This document shows, piece after piece, positions 1 to 9,309 of a DNA stretch of 64,000 nucleotides (position 1 is the stretch's first letter; each line of letters begins with the position of its first letter). The notes under the pieces are model-generated. The model had not been told where the DNA came from. It saw only the letters and a program-made list of their open reading frames with translations, and ran no database searches. The translations under genes were made by a program, and so were the position numbers. This DNA is from Cereibacter_A azotoformans (GTDB lineage: Bacteria > Pseudomonadota > Alphaproteobacteria > Rhodobacterales > Rhodobacteraceae): NCBI RefSeq assembly GCF_003050905.1, contig NZ_QAOT01000002.1. The stretch is one strand, 5' to 3'.

Positions 1-2007
1 GCCGTGCAGGCGCTGGCGCTGCTGGGGGGCATCGCGCCCTTCTTTGCCATGCTGCCTTTGCTGGGCCTGTGCCTGGGCACGGAATGCTACGGCGTCATGC
101 CGATCTTCACGCTGGTCTTCGGCCAGTCCGAGGTGGCGCTGGCGCTGCTGCTCGATCCGATGAGCACGCTGGTGGGCCTGACGGTCGCGGCGGTCGGCGC
201 GCTCGTGATCACCTACGCCATCGACTACATGTCGGATGCGCGCATCGCCGACCTGCGCCGCTTCTTCGCGCTGATGAACCTGTTCCTCGCCGCCATGCTG
301 ACGATGGTGCTGGCGGGCGACACGATCACCTTCTTCTTCGGCTGGGAACTGATGGGGCTCTGCTCCTTCTTCCTCATCGCCTACAACACCAGCCTGCCGC
401 AGGCGGTGGCCGCGGGCCGCAAGGCCTTCATCATCACCCGCTTTGCCGACGCCTTCCTGCTCGCGGGGCTGCTGCTTCTGTTCCTCGAGGCCAACTCGGT
501 CCGGCTCGACGTGCTGATCCCCGCCGGGACGATGATGACGGAGGAGCGCCATGTCGTGATCGCGCTCCTGCTGCTCGCGGGCGCGCTCGGCAAGTCGGCG
601 CAGGTGCCGTTCCACACCTGGCTGCCCTCGGCGATGGCGGGGCCGACGCCGGTTTCGGCGCTGCTCCATTCGGCCACGATGGTGGCGGCGGGCGCCTTCA
701 TGCTGGCGCGCTTCTCGCCCATCGTCATGTCCGAGCCGGCCGTCCAGACCATCGCCGCGATCTTCGGCGCGGGCACGGCGGCCTTCGGTGCGCTGTCGGC
801 GATCTTCCAGACCGACGTGAAGCGGCTTCTGGCCTATTCCTCGATCAGCCAGATCGGCTTCATGGTGCTGGCGATCGGACTGGGCGCGCCCGAGGTGGCG
901 ATCGCGCATTTCGTCGTGCATGCGATGTTCAAGTCGCTCCTGTTCCTTGCGGCGGGCGACATCACCCACGGGTCCGACCTCGGCACCAGCCTGCAGGCCA
1001 TGCGCGGGGCGCTGCGGCGCCGGCCGATCAGCTTCCTGGCCTATGTCGCGGGCGCGGCCTCGCTGGCCGGCCTGCCCATCGTCACCGCCGGCTGGTGGTC
1101 CAAGGAGGCCATCCTCGCCACGGCCTGGGAGGGCGGCGCCTTCGGGATCGCGATCTGGGTGCTGGCGCTGCTGACGGCGACCTGCACCGCCATCTACGCC
1201 TTCCGCCCGGTCTTCGAGGCGCTCCAGCCCGAGCCCGCTCACATCAGCCACGCCCGGCGGGGCCATCCGGTCGCGCTCGACCTGCATTACCGCCCGCGCT
1301 GGGGCAGCGGCTTCATCACCCTGCCGCTCGTGCTGCTCGCCGCGGGGTCGCTGCTCGGCGGGATCATCGTGGGGCCGATCATCCGCTTCCTCGGGGCCGA
1401 GGCGCCGCATCCCGCGCATCTGCCCGAGCTTGTGGCGGCGGTTGCCCCCTTCGTCGGCATGGCCGGGGCCGCGGCCATCACCTTCGTTCCCGCCCTCGCC
1501 GCGGCCGTGGCGGGCGCGCGCGACATGCGCCGGCCCACCCGGCTCGACCGCAAGTTCCAGCGCTGGGTGATCGAGCCCTACGTCCGGCTCGTCCGCTTCC
1601 TCGCGGGCAACCGCATCGGCGCGCGGGCCGAGGCCGAGCTTGAGCTGCGCCACGTCCAGATCGTGCGCTGGCTGAGCCGGGGCGCGCGGATGGACGGGAT
1701 CTATCAGGCGCTCTTCGTGCGGCCCTTCGTGAACATCGTCCGGTGGCTGAACGGCCATCGCGGCGGCACGGTGGACCCGGTGGGGACATTTCCGGTCAGC
1801 CTCGCGCTTCAGGGCACGCAGGCGCTGGTGGAGCGGCTGGCGCATGACCGGTTCGACCGGTTCTGGATGCGTCTGGCCAACCGGCTGGTGCGGCTCTGGG
1901 TGCTGGTCTGCGCCATCCAGACCGGACGGAGCCGGGATTATGCGCTCGGCGCGGCCCTCGGGACGGCCGCCCTTCTCGTGATTGCATGGGGTACGACATG
2001 GAACTGA
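1..2007 (+). CDS. nuoL: NADH-quinone oxidoreductase subunit L (5' end cut by window edge)
   Basis: Membrane-arm subunit of respiratory complex I; one of three antiporter-like proton-pumping subunits. The protein is almost entirely hydrophobic helices. It has the family blocks LDPMSTLVG, a WELMGLCSFFLI segment carrying the conserved Glu of the pumping helix, KSAQVPFHTWLP, and LLHSATMVAAGAFMLAR. A long C-terminal stretch fits the lateral helix of NuoL. About 50 residues precede LDPMS, slightly fewer than usual, and the frame is open to base 1, so the true start probably lies upstream; the GTG at 4 is only the first possible start in view. The 3' end overlaps nuoM, so translation is probably coupled. 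Family assignment is firm; which of two possible nuo operons of the genus this belongs to is inferred. Confidence 0.93.
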   Translation, partial: AVQALALLGGIAPFFAMLPLLGLCLGTECYGVMPIFTLVFGQSEVALALLLDPMSTLVGLTVAAVGALVITYAIDYMSDARIADLRRFFALMNLFLAAMLTMVLAGDTITFFFGWELMGLCSFFLIAYNTSLPQAVAAGRKAFIITRFADAFLLAGLLLLFLEANSVRLDVLIPAGTMMTEERHVVIALLLLAGALGKSAQVPFHTWLPSAMAGPTPVSALLHSATMVAAGAFMLARFSPIVMSEPAVQTIAAIFGAGTAAFGALSAIFQTDVKRLLAYSSISQIGFMVLAIGLGAPEVAIAHFVVHAMFKSLLFLAAGDITHGSDLGTSLQAMRGALRRRPISFLAYVAGAASLAGLPIVTAGWWSKEAILATAWEGGAFGIAIWVLALLTATCTAIYAFRPVFEALQPEPAHISHARRGHPVALDLHYRPRWGSGFITLPLVLLAAGSLLGGIIVGPIIRFLGAEAPHPAHLPELVAAVAPFVGMAGAAAITFVPALAAAVAGARDMRRPTRLDRKFQRWVIEPYVRLVRFLAGNRIGARAEAELELRHVQIVRWLSRGARMDGIYQALFVRPFVNIVRWLNGHRGGTVDPVGTFPVSLALQGTQALVERLAHDRFDRFWMRLANRLVRLWVLVCAIQTGRSRDYALGAALGTAALLVIAWGTTWN

Positions 2008-3446
2008 CCGCGCTCATCCTGCTGCCGTTCTTCGGCGGGATCGCCGCGCTCTTCGCCGGGCGCTGGGGACGGGACGCCGAGCGCTGGGTGGCGATCGCAG
2101 CCCTCGGGCTCGCGCTCCTGATCCTGATCTCGAGCTTCTTCTCGGACGGAGACGGCCGCTGGATCGCGATCGAGCGCTACGACTGGGCGCCCTCTCTCGG
2201 GTTGCAGGTGATCCTGGCCATGGACGGGCTCTCGGGCGCGCTGCTGGTCGTGTCGCTGGCCCTGGGGATCGTCTCGGTCATCGTCTCCTGGAAGATCACC
2301 GAATATTCGGGCCTGCTGAACGCGGCGCTCCTCTGGACGGTGGCGGCCTCGAACGGGGTCTTTCTGTCGTTCGACCTCCTCGTCTTCGCCTTCTTCTGGG
2401 AGTTGATGCTGGTCCCGTCGTTCCTGCTGATCTCGGTCTGGGGCCACGGCGACCGCGAGGCGGCGGCGCTGAAGTTCCTCGTCTTCAACGCGGTGGCGGG
2501 GCTCGGGCTGCTGGCGGCGGTCTTCTATCTGGGAGCCACCGGCGAGACGGTGACCTTCGACGCCTTCGAGGTGGCCGAGCGTCAGATCCCGCATGGGGTG
2601 CAGGTTCTGCTGCTTCTGGGCTTTGCCGCCGCCTTCCTCGTGAAGCTTCCGGTGCCGCCGCTGCATGCGTGGCTGCCGGATGCGCACACGCAAGCACCGA
2701 CGGCGGGCTCGATCCTGCTTGCGGGGCTTCTGCTCAAGACCGGGGCCTACGGGCTTTTCCGCTTCCCGCCGATGCTCTTCCCCGAGGGCTTCGCCACGCT
2801 CGCCCCCTTCGGGCTTGCGCTTGGCGCCTTCGGCTCGATCTACGGGGCGCTGCTGGCCTGCGGGCAGACCGACGCGAAGCGGCTGGTGGCCTACACCTCG
2901 GTCGCGCACATGAGCATCGTGCTGATGGGCATCTGCGGCGGCGTCTATTTCTCGCTCATGGGCGCGGGTGTCGAGATGGTGGCCCATGCCTTCTCGGCCT
3001 CGGCGCTGTTCCTGCTGATCGGCGCGCTCTATGACCGGACCGGCACGCGCGACCTGCGCGAACTGGGCGGGCTGCAGCAGAACGCGCCCCGCTTTGCCGC
3101 GGCCTTCGCGGTCTTCTTCTCGGCCGCGCTCGCCATGCCGGGCACGGCGAACTTCCTCGGCGAGGCGCTGGTCATCACCGGCATGTTCCAGGTGAACTGG
3201 ATCTTCGCCTCGATCACGCTGATCTCGCTGGTGATCTCGGTCGTCTATGCGACGCGGCTGTTCAAGCGGGTGGTGTTCGGCAAGTCGCGCCGGACCGAGG
3301 CGCTCGAGGATCTGACGCTGCGCGAGATGGGGCCGATCGTGCTGCTCGCAGTGGCGACCCTTCTGTTCGGGATGCTGCCGCAACTCCTGATGGGTGCGCT
3401 CGAAGGCGCGGTCGAGGCGGCCCTTGTCCCGGTGACGGTCCCCTGA
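1998..3446 (+). CDS. nuoM: NADH-quinone oxidoreductase subunit M
   Basis: Second antiporter-like membrane subunit of complex I, about 482 residues and multi-spanning. Family motifs are FAFFWELMLVPSFLLI (pumping-helix Glu), VKLPVPPLHAWLPDAHTQAP, and KRLVAYTSVAHMSIV. The ATG at 1998 is preferred over an in-frame ATG at 1986. It has a GGGG ribosome site about six bases upstream and gives the usual N-terminus (MELTALILLPFFGG); the upstream one has no such site. The start lies inside the end of nuoL and the stop overlaps the nuoN start (TGATG), as in a tightly coupled nuoLMN block. Confidence 0.93.
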   Translation: MELTALILLPFFGGIAALFAGRWGRDAERWVAIAALGLALLILISSFFSDGDGRWIAIERYDWAPSLGLQVILAMDGLSGALLVVSLALGIVSVIVSWKITEYSGLLNAALLWTVAASNGVFLSFDLLVFAFFWELMLVPSFLLISVWGHGDREAAALKFLVFNAVAGLGLLAAVFYLGATGETVTFDAFEVAERQIPHGVQVLLLLGFAAAFLVKLPVPPLHAWLPDAHTQAPTAGSILLAGLLLKTGAYGLFRFPPMLFPEGFATLAPFGLALGAFGSIYGALLACGQTDAKRLVAYTSVAHMSIVLMGICGGVYFSLMGAGVEMVAHAFSASALFLLIGALYDRTGTRDLRELGGLQQNAPRFAAAFAVFFSAALAMPGTANFLGEALVITGMFQVNWIFASITLISLVISVVYATRLFKRVVFGKSRRTEALEDLTLREMGPIVLLAVATLLFGMLPQLLMGALEGAVEAALVPVTVP

Positions 3447-4789
3447 TGCCCAGCTTTGCCGCCCTTCTGCCCGTAATCCTGCTTGGCACCGGAGCGGTGA
3501 CGGCGATGCTCGCCGCGCCGCGCCTGCCGGGGCTGGCGCGCTGGATCGCGGGCTTCGCGCTCGTCGCGGCGTGTGTCGCCCTTGCCCTGCGGCTTGGCGC
3601 GCCCGACGGTCTGTCCGTGCTTCTCGCCGATGACCGGATGTCCCGGCTGACGGGACTTGTCGTCTGTCTGTCGGGCCTCGGCAGCCTCGCCTTCCTGCGC
3701 CCGGACGGCCCGTCGAAGGAGGGGCCGGCCCTGCTCCTTCTCGCCACGCTCGGAGGCGTGGTGCTGACAGGCGCGGTCCATGCGGCCAGCCTGTTCCTCG
3801 GGCTCGAGCTGATCACGCTCGCGCTCGTGGCGCTCTTCGTCCTGCCGCTCGACCGGCCGGCGCTGGAGGCGGGCTACAAGTTCCTCATCCTCGGCGCGGC
3901 CGCCGCCGCAACGCTGCTGATGGGGCTCGCCCTTGGCCATGCCGCAACCGGGTCGCTGGCGCTGGAGGCATTCGGGGGCCGAGAGGCGCTGCTGACCTTC
4001 GCCGCGGCCCTGCTGCTGGCCGGGCTCGCCTTCAAGCTCGCGCTCGTGCCATTCCACATGTGGACGCCCGACGCCTTCACCGGCGCGCCGGGGGCGGCGG
4101 CGGCCTTCGCGGGCGCGGCCTCCAAGGTGGCGGTCGTCACGGCCCTTGTCCGCCTCGACGCGGTCGGGCTGCCGCAGGTCTGGGCGCTGGGGCTCGGCAC
4201 CTTCGCGGGCGTCTCGATCCTGCTCGGCAACCTCGCGGCGCTTCGTCAGGACGGGGTGGCGCGGATGCTGGGCTATTCCTCGGTGGGCCATGCGGGCTAC
4301 ATCGCGGCCGCGCTGGCCACCGGCGCGGCGTCGGCCCCGGCCGCGGCCCTCTTCTACATCGTCACCTATGCGCCGGCCCTTCTGGCCGCACTCTGCGTGG
4401 CCGCGCTCATCGGGCGCGCGACGCGCATTTCCGACCTGCGCGGGATCGTATGGCGGCGCCCGCTGGCGGGTGCGGCCATGGCCGCCGCGCTCGTCTCGCT
4501 GGCGGGGCTGCCGGTCTCGGCGGGCTTCTTCGGGAAATACGTTATCTTCACCGCCCTGATCGAGGGCCGGGCCTGGGCTCTCCTGGCGCTCGCCATCGCC
4601 GGGTCGGCGCTGGGCGCCTATTACTACCTGCGCTTCGTGGCCCTGATCTTCCGCCGCGCGCCCGACCCGGCCGATCCGGCCGTCCGCTGGCCCGAGAGGA
4701 CGCTTCTGGGCGCCGCCACGGCCATCATCCTGGTCCTTGGGATTCGGCCGGATCTGCTGCTCGACCAGATCCGGGCCGCACTTCCCTGA
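3446..4789 (+). CDS. nuoN: NADH-quinone oxidoreductase subunit N
   Basis: Third antiporter-like subunit of complex I and normally the last gene of nuo operons, as here. It is 447 residues of hydrophobic helices with FKLALVPFHMWTPDAFTGAP and the lysine helix LGYSSVGHAGYIAAAL. The start codon overlaps the nuoM stop by one base. It is a little shorter than typical NuoN (about 480), with an abbreviated N-terminus. About 80 bases separate it from the next gene, and no hairpin terminator is visible, so readthrough into the phospholipase-like gene is possible. Confidence 0.92.
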   Translation: MPSFAALLPVILLGTGAVTAMLAAPRLPGLARWIAGFALVAACVALALRLGAPDGLSVLLADDRMSRLTGLVVCLSGLGSLAFLRPDGPSKEGPALLLLATLGGVVLTGAVHAASLFLGLELITLALVALFVLPLDRPALEAGYKFLILGAAAAATLLMGLALGHAATGSLALEAFGGREALLTFAAALLLAGLAFKLALVPFHMWTPDAFTGAPGAAAAFAGAASKVAVVTALVRLDAVGLPQVWALGLGTFAGVSILLGNLAALRQDGVARMLGYSSVGHAGYIAAALATGAASAPAAALFYIVTYAPALLAALCVAALIGRATRISDLRGIVWRRPLAGAAMAAALVSLAGLPVSAGFFGKYVIFTALIEGRAWALLALAIAGSALGAYYYLRFVALIFRRAPDPADPAVRWPERTLLGAATAIILVLGIRPDLLLDQIRAALP

Positions 4790-4868
4790 CCTGCCGCCGA
4801 CGGTGAGCGGCAGGAACCGGGGGTGGGTCGCGCTCATTGGACAGGGGACGTCAAGGGAGCCTCTTGCC

Positions 4869-6320
4869 ATGAACCAGCACCGCCCCATCCTCCGGTCCGG
4901 CGAGACCTGCTGGCGGATCGAGCGCGCAGACCGGCTGGCCGTGATCATCGACGCCGCCGACTATTTCGCCCGCGTCAAGCAGGCGATCCTCGAGGCGCGG
5001 CATTCGGTGATCATGGTCGCCTGGGATTTCGACGCGCGCATCCGGCTCGACCCGCGCGCGCCGCCCGACCAGGCGCCCGACACGCTCGGCCGGTTCCTGA
5101 ACTGGGTGATCCGCCACCGGCCGGAGCTGGAGATCCGCGTGCTGAAATGGGATCTCGGCACGGTCAAGGCGCTCGGACGCGGATCGACGCCCCTCTTCGT
5201 GCTCAACTGGCTCAGCGACAAGCGGATGCATTTCCGCCTCGACGGTGCCCATCCCGTCTCCTCGGTGCATCACCAGAAGATCGTCGTGATCGACGATGTG
5301 CTGGCCTTCTGCGGCGGGATCGACATGACCGCCGACCGATGGGACACGCGGGACCATCTCGACACGGAGCCGCGCCGCCGCCGCCCCACCACGCGGCGCC
5401 ACTATGGCCCCTGGCACGACGTGACGACAGCGGTGAACGGGCCGGCGGCGGCGGCGCTGGGCGAGATCACGCGCAACCGATGGGAACAGGCCACGGGCGA
5501 GCGACTCGAGCCGCCTCCGGCCTGCGAGACCCGCTGGCTCGACGGGCTCGAGCCGCTGCTGGAAGGCGCCGAGGTCGGCATCTCGCGCACGCTGCCCGAC
5601 TATGGCGAGCGGCCGGGCGTGCATGAGATCGAGAAGCTCTACCTCGAGATCATCGGCCGCGCCGAGCGCACGCTCTACATCGAGAGCCAGTATTTCGCCG
5701 CACGCCGCATCGCCGAGGCGATCGCCGTGCGGCTGCGCGAGGAGGGCGGGCCGGAGATCGTGATCGTCAATCCGCTGACGGCCGACGGCTGGCTCGAGGA
5801 GACGGTGATGGGCGCCTCGCGCGCGAAGCTCCTGGGCATGATCGCCGAGGCCGACCGCTATGACCGCTTCCGCATCTACCATCCGGTGACGGTTCAGGGT
5901 CAGCCGATCTATGTCCATGCCAAGGTGCTGGCGATGGACGAGAGGCTGCTCAAGGTCGGTTCGTCGAACCTCAACAACCGGTCGATGGGCTTTGACACGG
6001 AATGCGACCTGTCGGTCGAGGCGGCGGCCGGAGAGACCGGGCTGCAGGAGCGGATCGCCGCCCTGCGCGACGACCTGATCGCCGAGCATCTGGGCGTTCC
6101 GCGCGAGACCTTCGAGGCGGTGCTGAGGGCCAAGGGGTCGCTGATCGCCGCCATCGAATCGCTGCGGGGGCCGGGCCGGTCGCTCCGCCCCTTCGAGCCG
6201 CCGGAACTGGGCGCGATCGGCGAGACCCTGATCGCCGACAACGAGATGCTCGACCCCGAGCGCGTCTCCCGATTCTGGCGCGGGCGCAGCGGCTGGTCCC
6301 GTTTGCGGAGGGCCAAATGA
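4869..6320 (+). CDS. phospholipase D-like / cardiolipin synthase-type protein
   Basis: Member of the HKD phosphodiesterase superfamily, 483 residues. Two catalytic HxKx4D motifs are visible: H135-K137-D142 (HHQKIVVIDD) and H350-K352-D357 (VHAKVLAMD), the second followed by GSSNLNNRS, typical of phosphatidyl-transferring or phospholipid-cleaving members. No signal peptide or membrane helix stands out, so a cytoplasmic or peripheral protein is expected. The start at 4869 is chosen for a GGGAG ribosome site 10-14 bases upstream; an earlier in-frame ATG would overlap nuoN. The stop overlaps the next ATG. Exact substrate (phosphatidic acid formation, cardiolipin or other) cannot be told from sequence. 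The neighbouring PAP2 phosphatase at 10328 hints at lipid head-group metabolism, but that is inference. Confidence 0.85.
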   Translation: MNQHRPILRSGETCWRIERADRLAVIIDAADYFARVKQAILEARHSVIMVAWDFDARIRLDPRAPPDQAPDTLGRFLNWVIRHRPELEIRVLKWDLGTVKALGRGSTPLFVLNWLSDKRMHFRLDGAHPVSSVHHQKIVVIDDVLAFCGGIDMTADRWDTRDHLDTEPRRRRPTTRRHYGPWHDVTTAVNGPAAAALGEITRNRWEQATGERLEPPPACETRWLDGLEPLLEGAEVGISRTLPDYGERPGVHEIEKLYLEIIGRAERTLYIESQYFAARRIAEAIAVRLREEGGPEIVIVNPLTADGWLEETVMGASRAKLLGMIAEADRYDRFRIYHPVTVQGQPIYVHAKVLAMDERLLKVGSSNLNNRSMGFDTECDLSVEAAAGETGLQERIAALRDDLIAEHLGVPRETFEAVLRAKGSLIAAIESLRGPGRSLRPFEPPELGAIGETLIADNEMLDPERVSRFWRGRSGWSRLRRAK

Positions 6321-6670
6321 CCCGGCAGGACTTCGACCGCGAGATCCGCAGACTGGATACGCTCGCGCGGCTTCTTGACGCGCGGTTCCGCCTCTTCGGC
6401 ATCCGCTTCGGCTGGGACGGGATCGCCAGCATCGTGCCGGGTCTGGGCGATGCGGTGACCCTCGTTCCGGGGGCCTGGCTGATCTGGCGGGCCCGGCAAC
6501 TGGGCGTGCCCACTCCGGTCATCCTGCGGATGGCGGCGAACACGGGCATCGATTTCGTCGGCGGCAGCGTCCCGGTGCTGGGCACCATCTTCGACGTGGC
6601 CTTCAAGTCGAACCTGCGCAACATGGCGCTCCTGCGCCGGCATCTCGAGGAAGAGGGGCGCACTTCCTGA
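6317..6670 (+). CDS. DUF4112 domain protein
   Basis: Small protein of 117 residues matching the DUF4112 pattern: an N-terminal LDxLARLLDxRFRLxG block, then the GWDGIASIVPGLGDAVT segment and a hydrophobic helix (TLVPGAWLIWRARQLGV). A second glycine-rich hydrophobic segment follows (GGSVPVLGTIFDVAFKSN). It is probably an inner-membrane-associated protein. Its function is unknown in the family. The ATG overlaps the stop of the phospholipase-like gene (ATGA), so the two are probably made together. The stop is three bases from the end of the convergent oxidase gene, with no terminator between. Confidence 0.8.
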   Translation: MTRQDFDREIRRLDTLARLLDARFRLFGIRFGWDGIASIVPGLGDAVTLVPGAWLIWRARQLGVPTPVILRMAANTGIDFVGGSVPVLGTIFDVAFKSNLRNMALLRRHLEEEGRTS

Positions 6671-6673
6671 CTA

Positions 6674-9309
6674 TCAGTTCGCCGCGCCGCCCGCCGCCGG
6701 CACCTCGGGCGCCAGCGAGGAATAACAGGCCGCGAGCGCCGCAATATGGTCATCGTTCAATCGGCGCGCCGCCTCGGACATCAGCTCCGCGCGCGGGCCG
6801 CCGCCGCGCAGTCCGTCGCGCCAGAGGATGAGCTGCGTCTCGAGATAGCCGCGATACTGGCCCGACAGCGAGGGCGTGTCGGGACGCCGCCGCTCGGCAT
6901 CCGGTCCGTGACAGGAGTGACAGGCCGGAAGGTCGCGGCGGCGGTCGAGGGCGAAGGCCAGCCTGCGGCCCTCTTCGACGGGATCGTCCGACGCCCCGGC
7001 GGCCCCTGCCGCGCCCGAGCCGGCAGCCCTCGCGGCCTGCCCCGCCCCCCGTGCGGTTGCATCTGACAGTCGGCCGAACCGTTGCGCCAGCGGGCGCAGC
7101 GTCTCGGCGGGCACGGCGCTGGCCGCGTGGCGCATGTAGCCGCTCTGGCGGCGCCCGTCGCGGTAGGTCAGCAAGGCCATCTCGAGATAGTCCGGTGTCT
7201 GGATATCCAGCCTCGGGATCCGCTCGTTGCCCGAGAGGCCGTCGATGCCGTGGCAGCCCGCGCAAGAGCCGAAGCCCGGTGGGCCCTCTGCCGTGGCCGG
7301 GCCCACGAGGGCGGCATAGTGCTCGGGCCTCATGCCCCGCACGCGGGTGAGGAAGGCCACGACCGGCCAGACCTCGTCGTTGCGGGCCGAGGGCCAGCCG
7401 GGCATCCCAGACATCTTCACCCCCTCGCGGACGATCCAGCCCAATTCGTTCGGCCGCCAGTCGCGCACCGCGTCGCCAATGGGCGGCGGCGCGGGCAGCA
7501 TCGCGCGCACCGTCGCCCCCTGAGTCACCCCCGGCGCGCCATGGCAGACGCGGCAGGCGGAGTCGTAGTGGCGCGCCCCGAGGAGGTAGAACCGGCCCGC
7601 ATCCATCCGTTCCACCAGCTTCGGCTGCTGCCAGAGCGGGTAGCGCGTCTCGATATGGGGAATGGAGCGCACGCCCCAGTTGTCGTCCTCGAGGTCGAGC
7701 GACCATTCCAGCGTCCCCGCCCCCCACGGGTTGCGGTCACCGATCTTCGTCCGCTTGGGGCGCAGCAGGTCCACCACGAAGACAAGGAAGCCCGCCGCCA
7801 TCACGAAGGCGCCCACTGTCGAGATCAGGTTCAGCCAGTCCCAGCCCACATGGCCCGGGTAGGTGAAGACCCGCCGCGGCATCCCCTTCAGCCCGGTCAG
7901 GTGCATGGGCAGGAAGGTCACGTTGAAGCCGGTGAACAGCAGCCAGAAGGACCAGCGCCCCAGCCGCTCGGACAGGGCCTTCTTGGTGATGACGGGATAG
8001 AAGTAATAGACCCCCGCGATGATCGGAAAGACCATGCCGCCAAAGAGCGTGTAATGCAGGTGGGCACGATGAAATAGGTGTCGTGCACCTGCCAGTCGAA
8101 GGGGGCGATGGCCACCATGACGCCGGTGAGCCCGCCGGCCGTGAAGACGGCAAGCCCGCCCGCGATCCAGAGCATCGGCAGGATCATCTTGACGCGGCCC
8201 ACCATCAGCGTCGCCACGAAGGCAAAGAGCTGGATGCCGGTCGGGATCACCACCGCCTCGGAGGCGGCCGAGAAGAACCCCAGCGAGAGCGCGGGCAGCC
8301 CCGTGGTGAACATGTGATGCACCCACAGGCCAAAGCTGAGAAAGCCGGTTCCCACGGCCGAGAGCACGATCCAGGAATAGCCCACGATGGGCTGGCGTGC
8401 CGCGGTCGGCACGATCATGGCCGCCAGCGCGATCGAGGGCAGGAAGATGATATAGACCTCGGGGTGCCCGAAGATCCAGAACAGGTGCTGCCAGAGCAGC
8501 GGATCGCCCCCCCGCTCGGGGTCGAAGAAGGGCCAGTCGAAGCCACGCTCCATCTCGAACAGGAGGTCGCCCGCAATGAGCGGCGGGAAGGCAAAGAGGA
8601 TCATGCCCCCGACCACCAGCACATACCAGGCGTAGAGCGGCATGAGGTTGACCCGCATCCCCGGCGGGCGGCATTTCAGGACGCCCACGATCAGCTCGAC
8701 CGCGGCGGCGATCGAGGCCACCTCGATGAAGGACAGCCCCAGCAGCCAGATGTCCGAGCCGAGCCCCTCGTCCTGCGTGGCCAGCGGCGGATACATGAAC
8801 CAGCCCGATTTCGGCGCCGCGTCGAAGAGGATCGAGCCCATCACGAAGACGCCGCCGATCAGGAAGCACCAGTAGCCGTAGGCCGACAGCCGCGGGAACG
8901 GCAGGTCGCGCGCGCCGAGCAGCGCGGGCAGCAGGATGATCGAGATCGCCTCGAACATCGGCACGGCAAAGAGGAACATCATGGCCGAGCCATGCATGGT
9001 GAAGAACTGGTTGAAGCGATCGGCCGAGAGGAAGTCGTTGTCCGGCACCGCCAGCTGCACCCGCATCAGCAGCGCAAGCACCCCGGCGCAGAGCATGAAG
9101 GCCAGCGCCGTCAGCGCATACCACACGCCCACCTCGCTGTTGTTCACCGCCGACCAGTAGCGCCAGCCCTTTGGCGTGGCCCAGACGGCGCGCAGCCGGT
9201 CGGCCTGCGCCTCGGCCAGGGCAGAGGGCACGGGCTCGGACAGCATCGCCTCGGTGGGCGGGAACGCACCCTCGGGCAGCGGCGCGTCGCTGGCATGAGA
9301 GCGCGTCAT
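6674..9309 (-). pseudogene. ctaD: cytochrome c oxidase subunit I with C-terminal triheme cytochrome c (frameshifted)
   Basis: Haem-copper oxidase core subunit fused to c-type cytochrome domains, about 878 residues once the frame is restored. Residues 1-415 lie in one frame. They hold H106 (haem a), H282 and Y286 of GHPEVY (CuB and cross-linked Tyr) and H331-H332 (CuB). The frame then breaks after V415: HDTYFIV should continue AHLHYTLFGG, carrying the haem a3 and haem a histidines, but one base is missing at about 8065. The second frame then carries the last oxidase helices and three CxxCH haem sites (CRVCH, CAGCH, CHSCH). Without correction the product loses two haem ligands, so it is either a pseudogene or a sequencing error. 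The start overlaps the stop of the subunit II gene. Confidence 0.85.
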
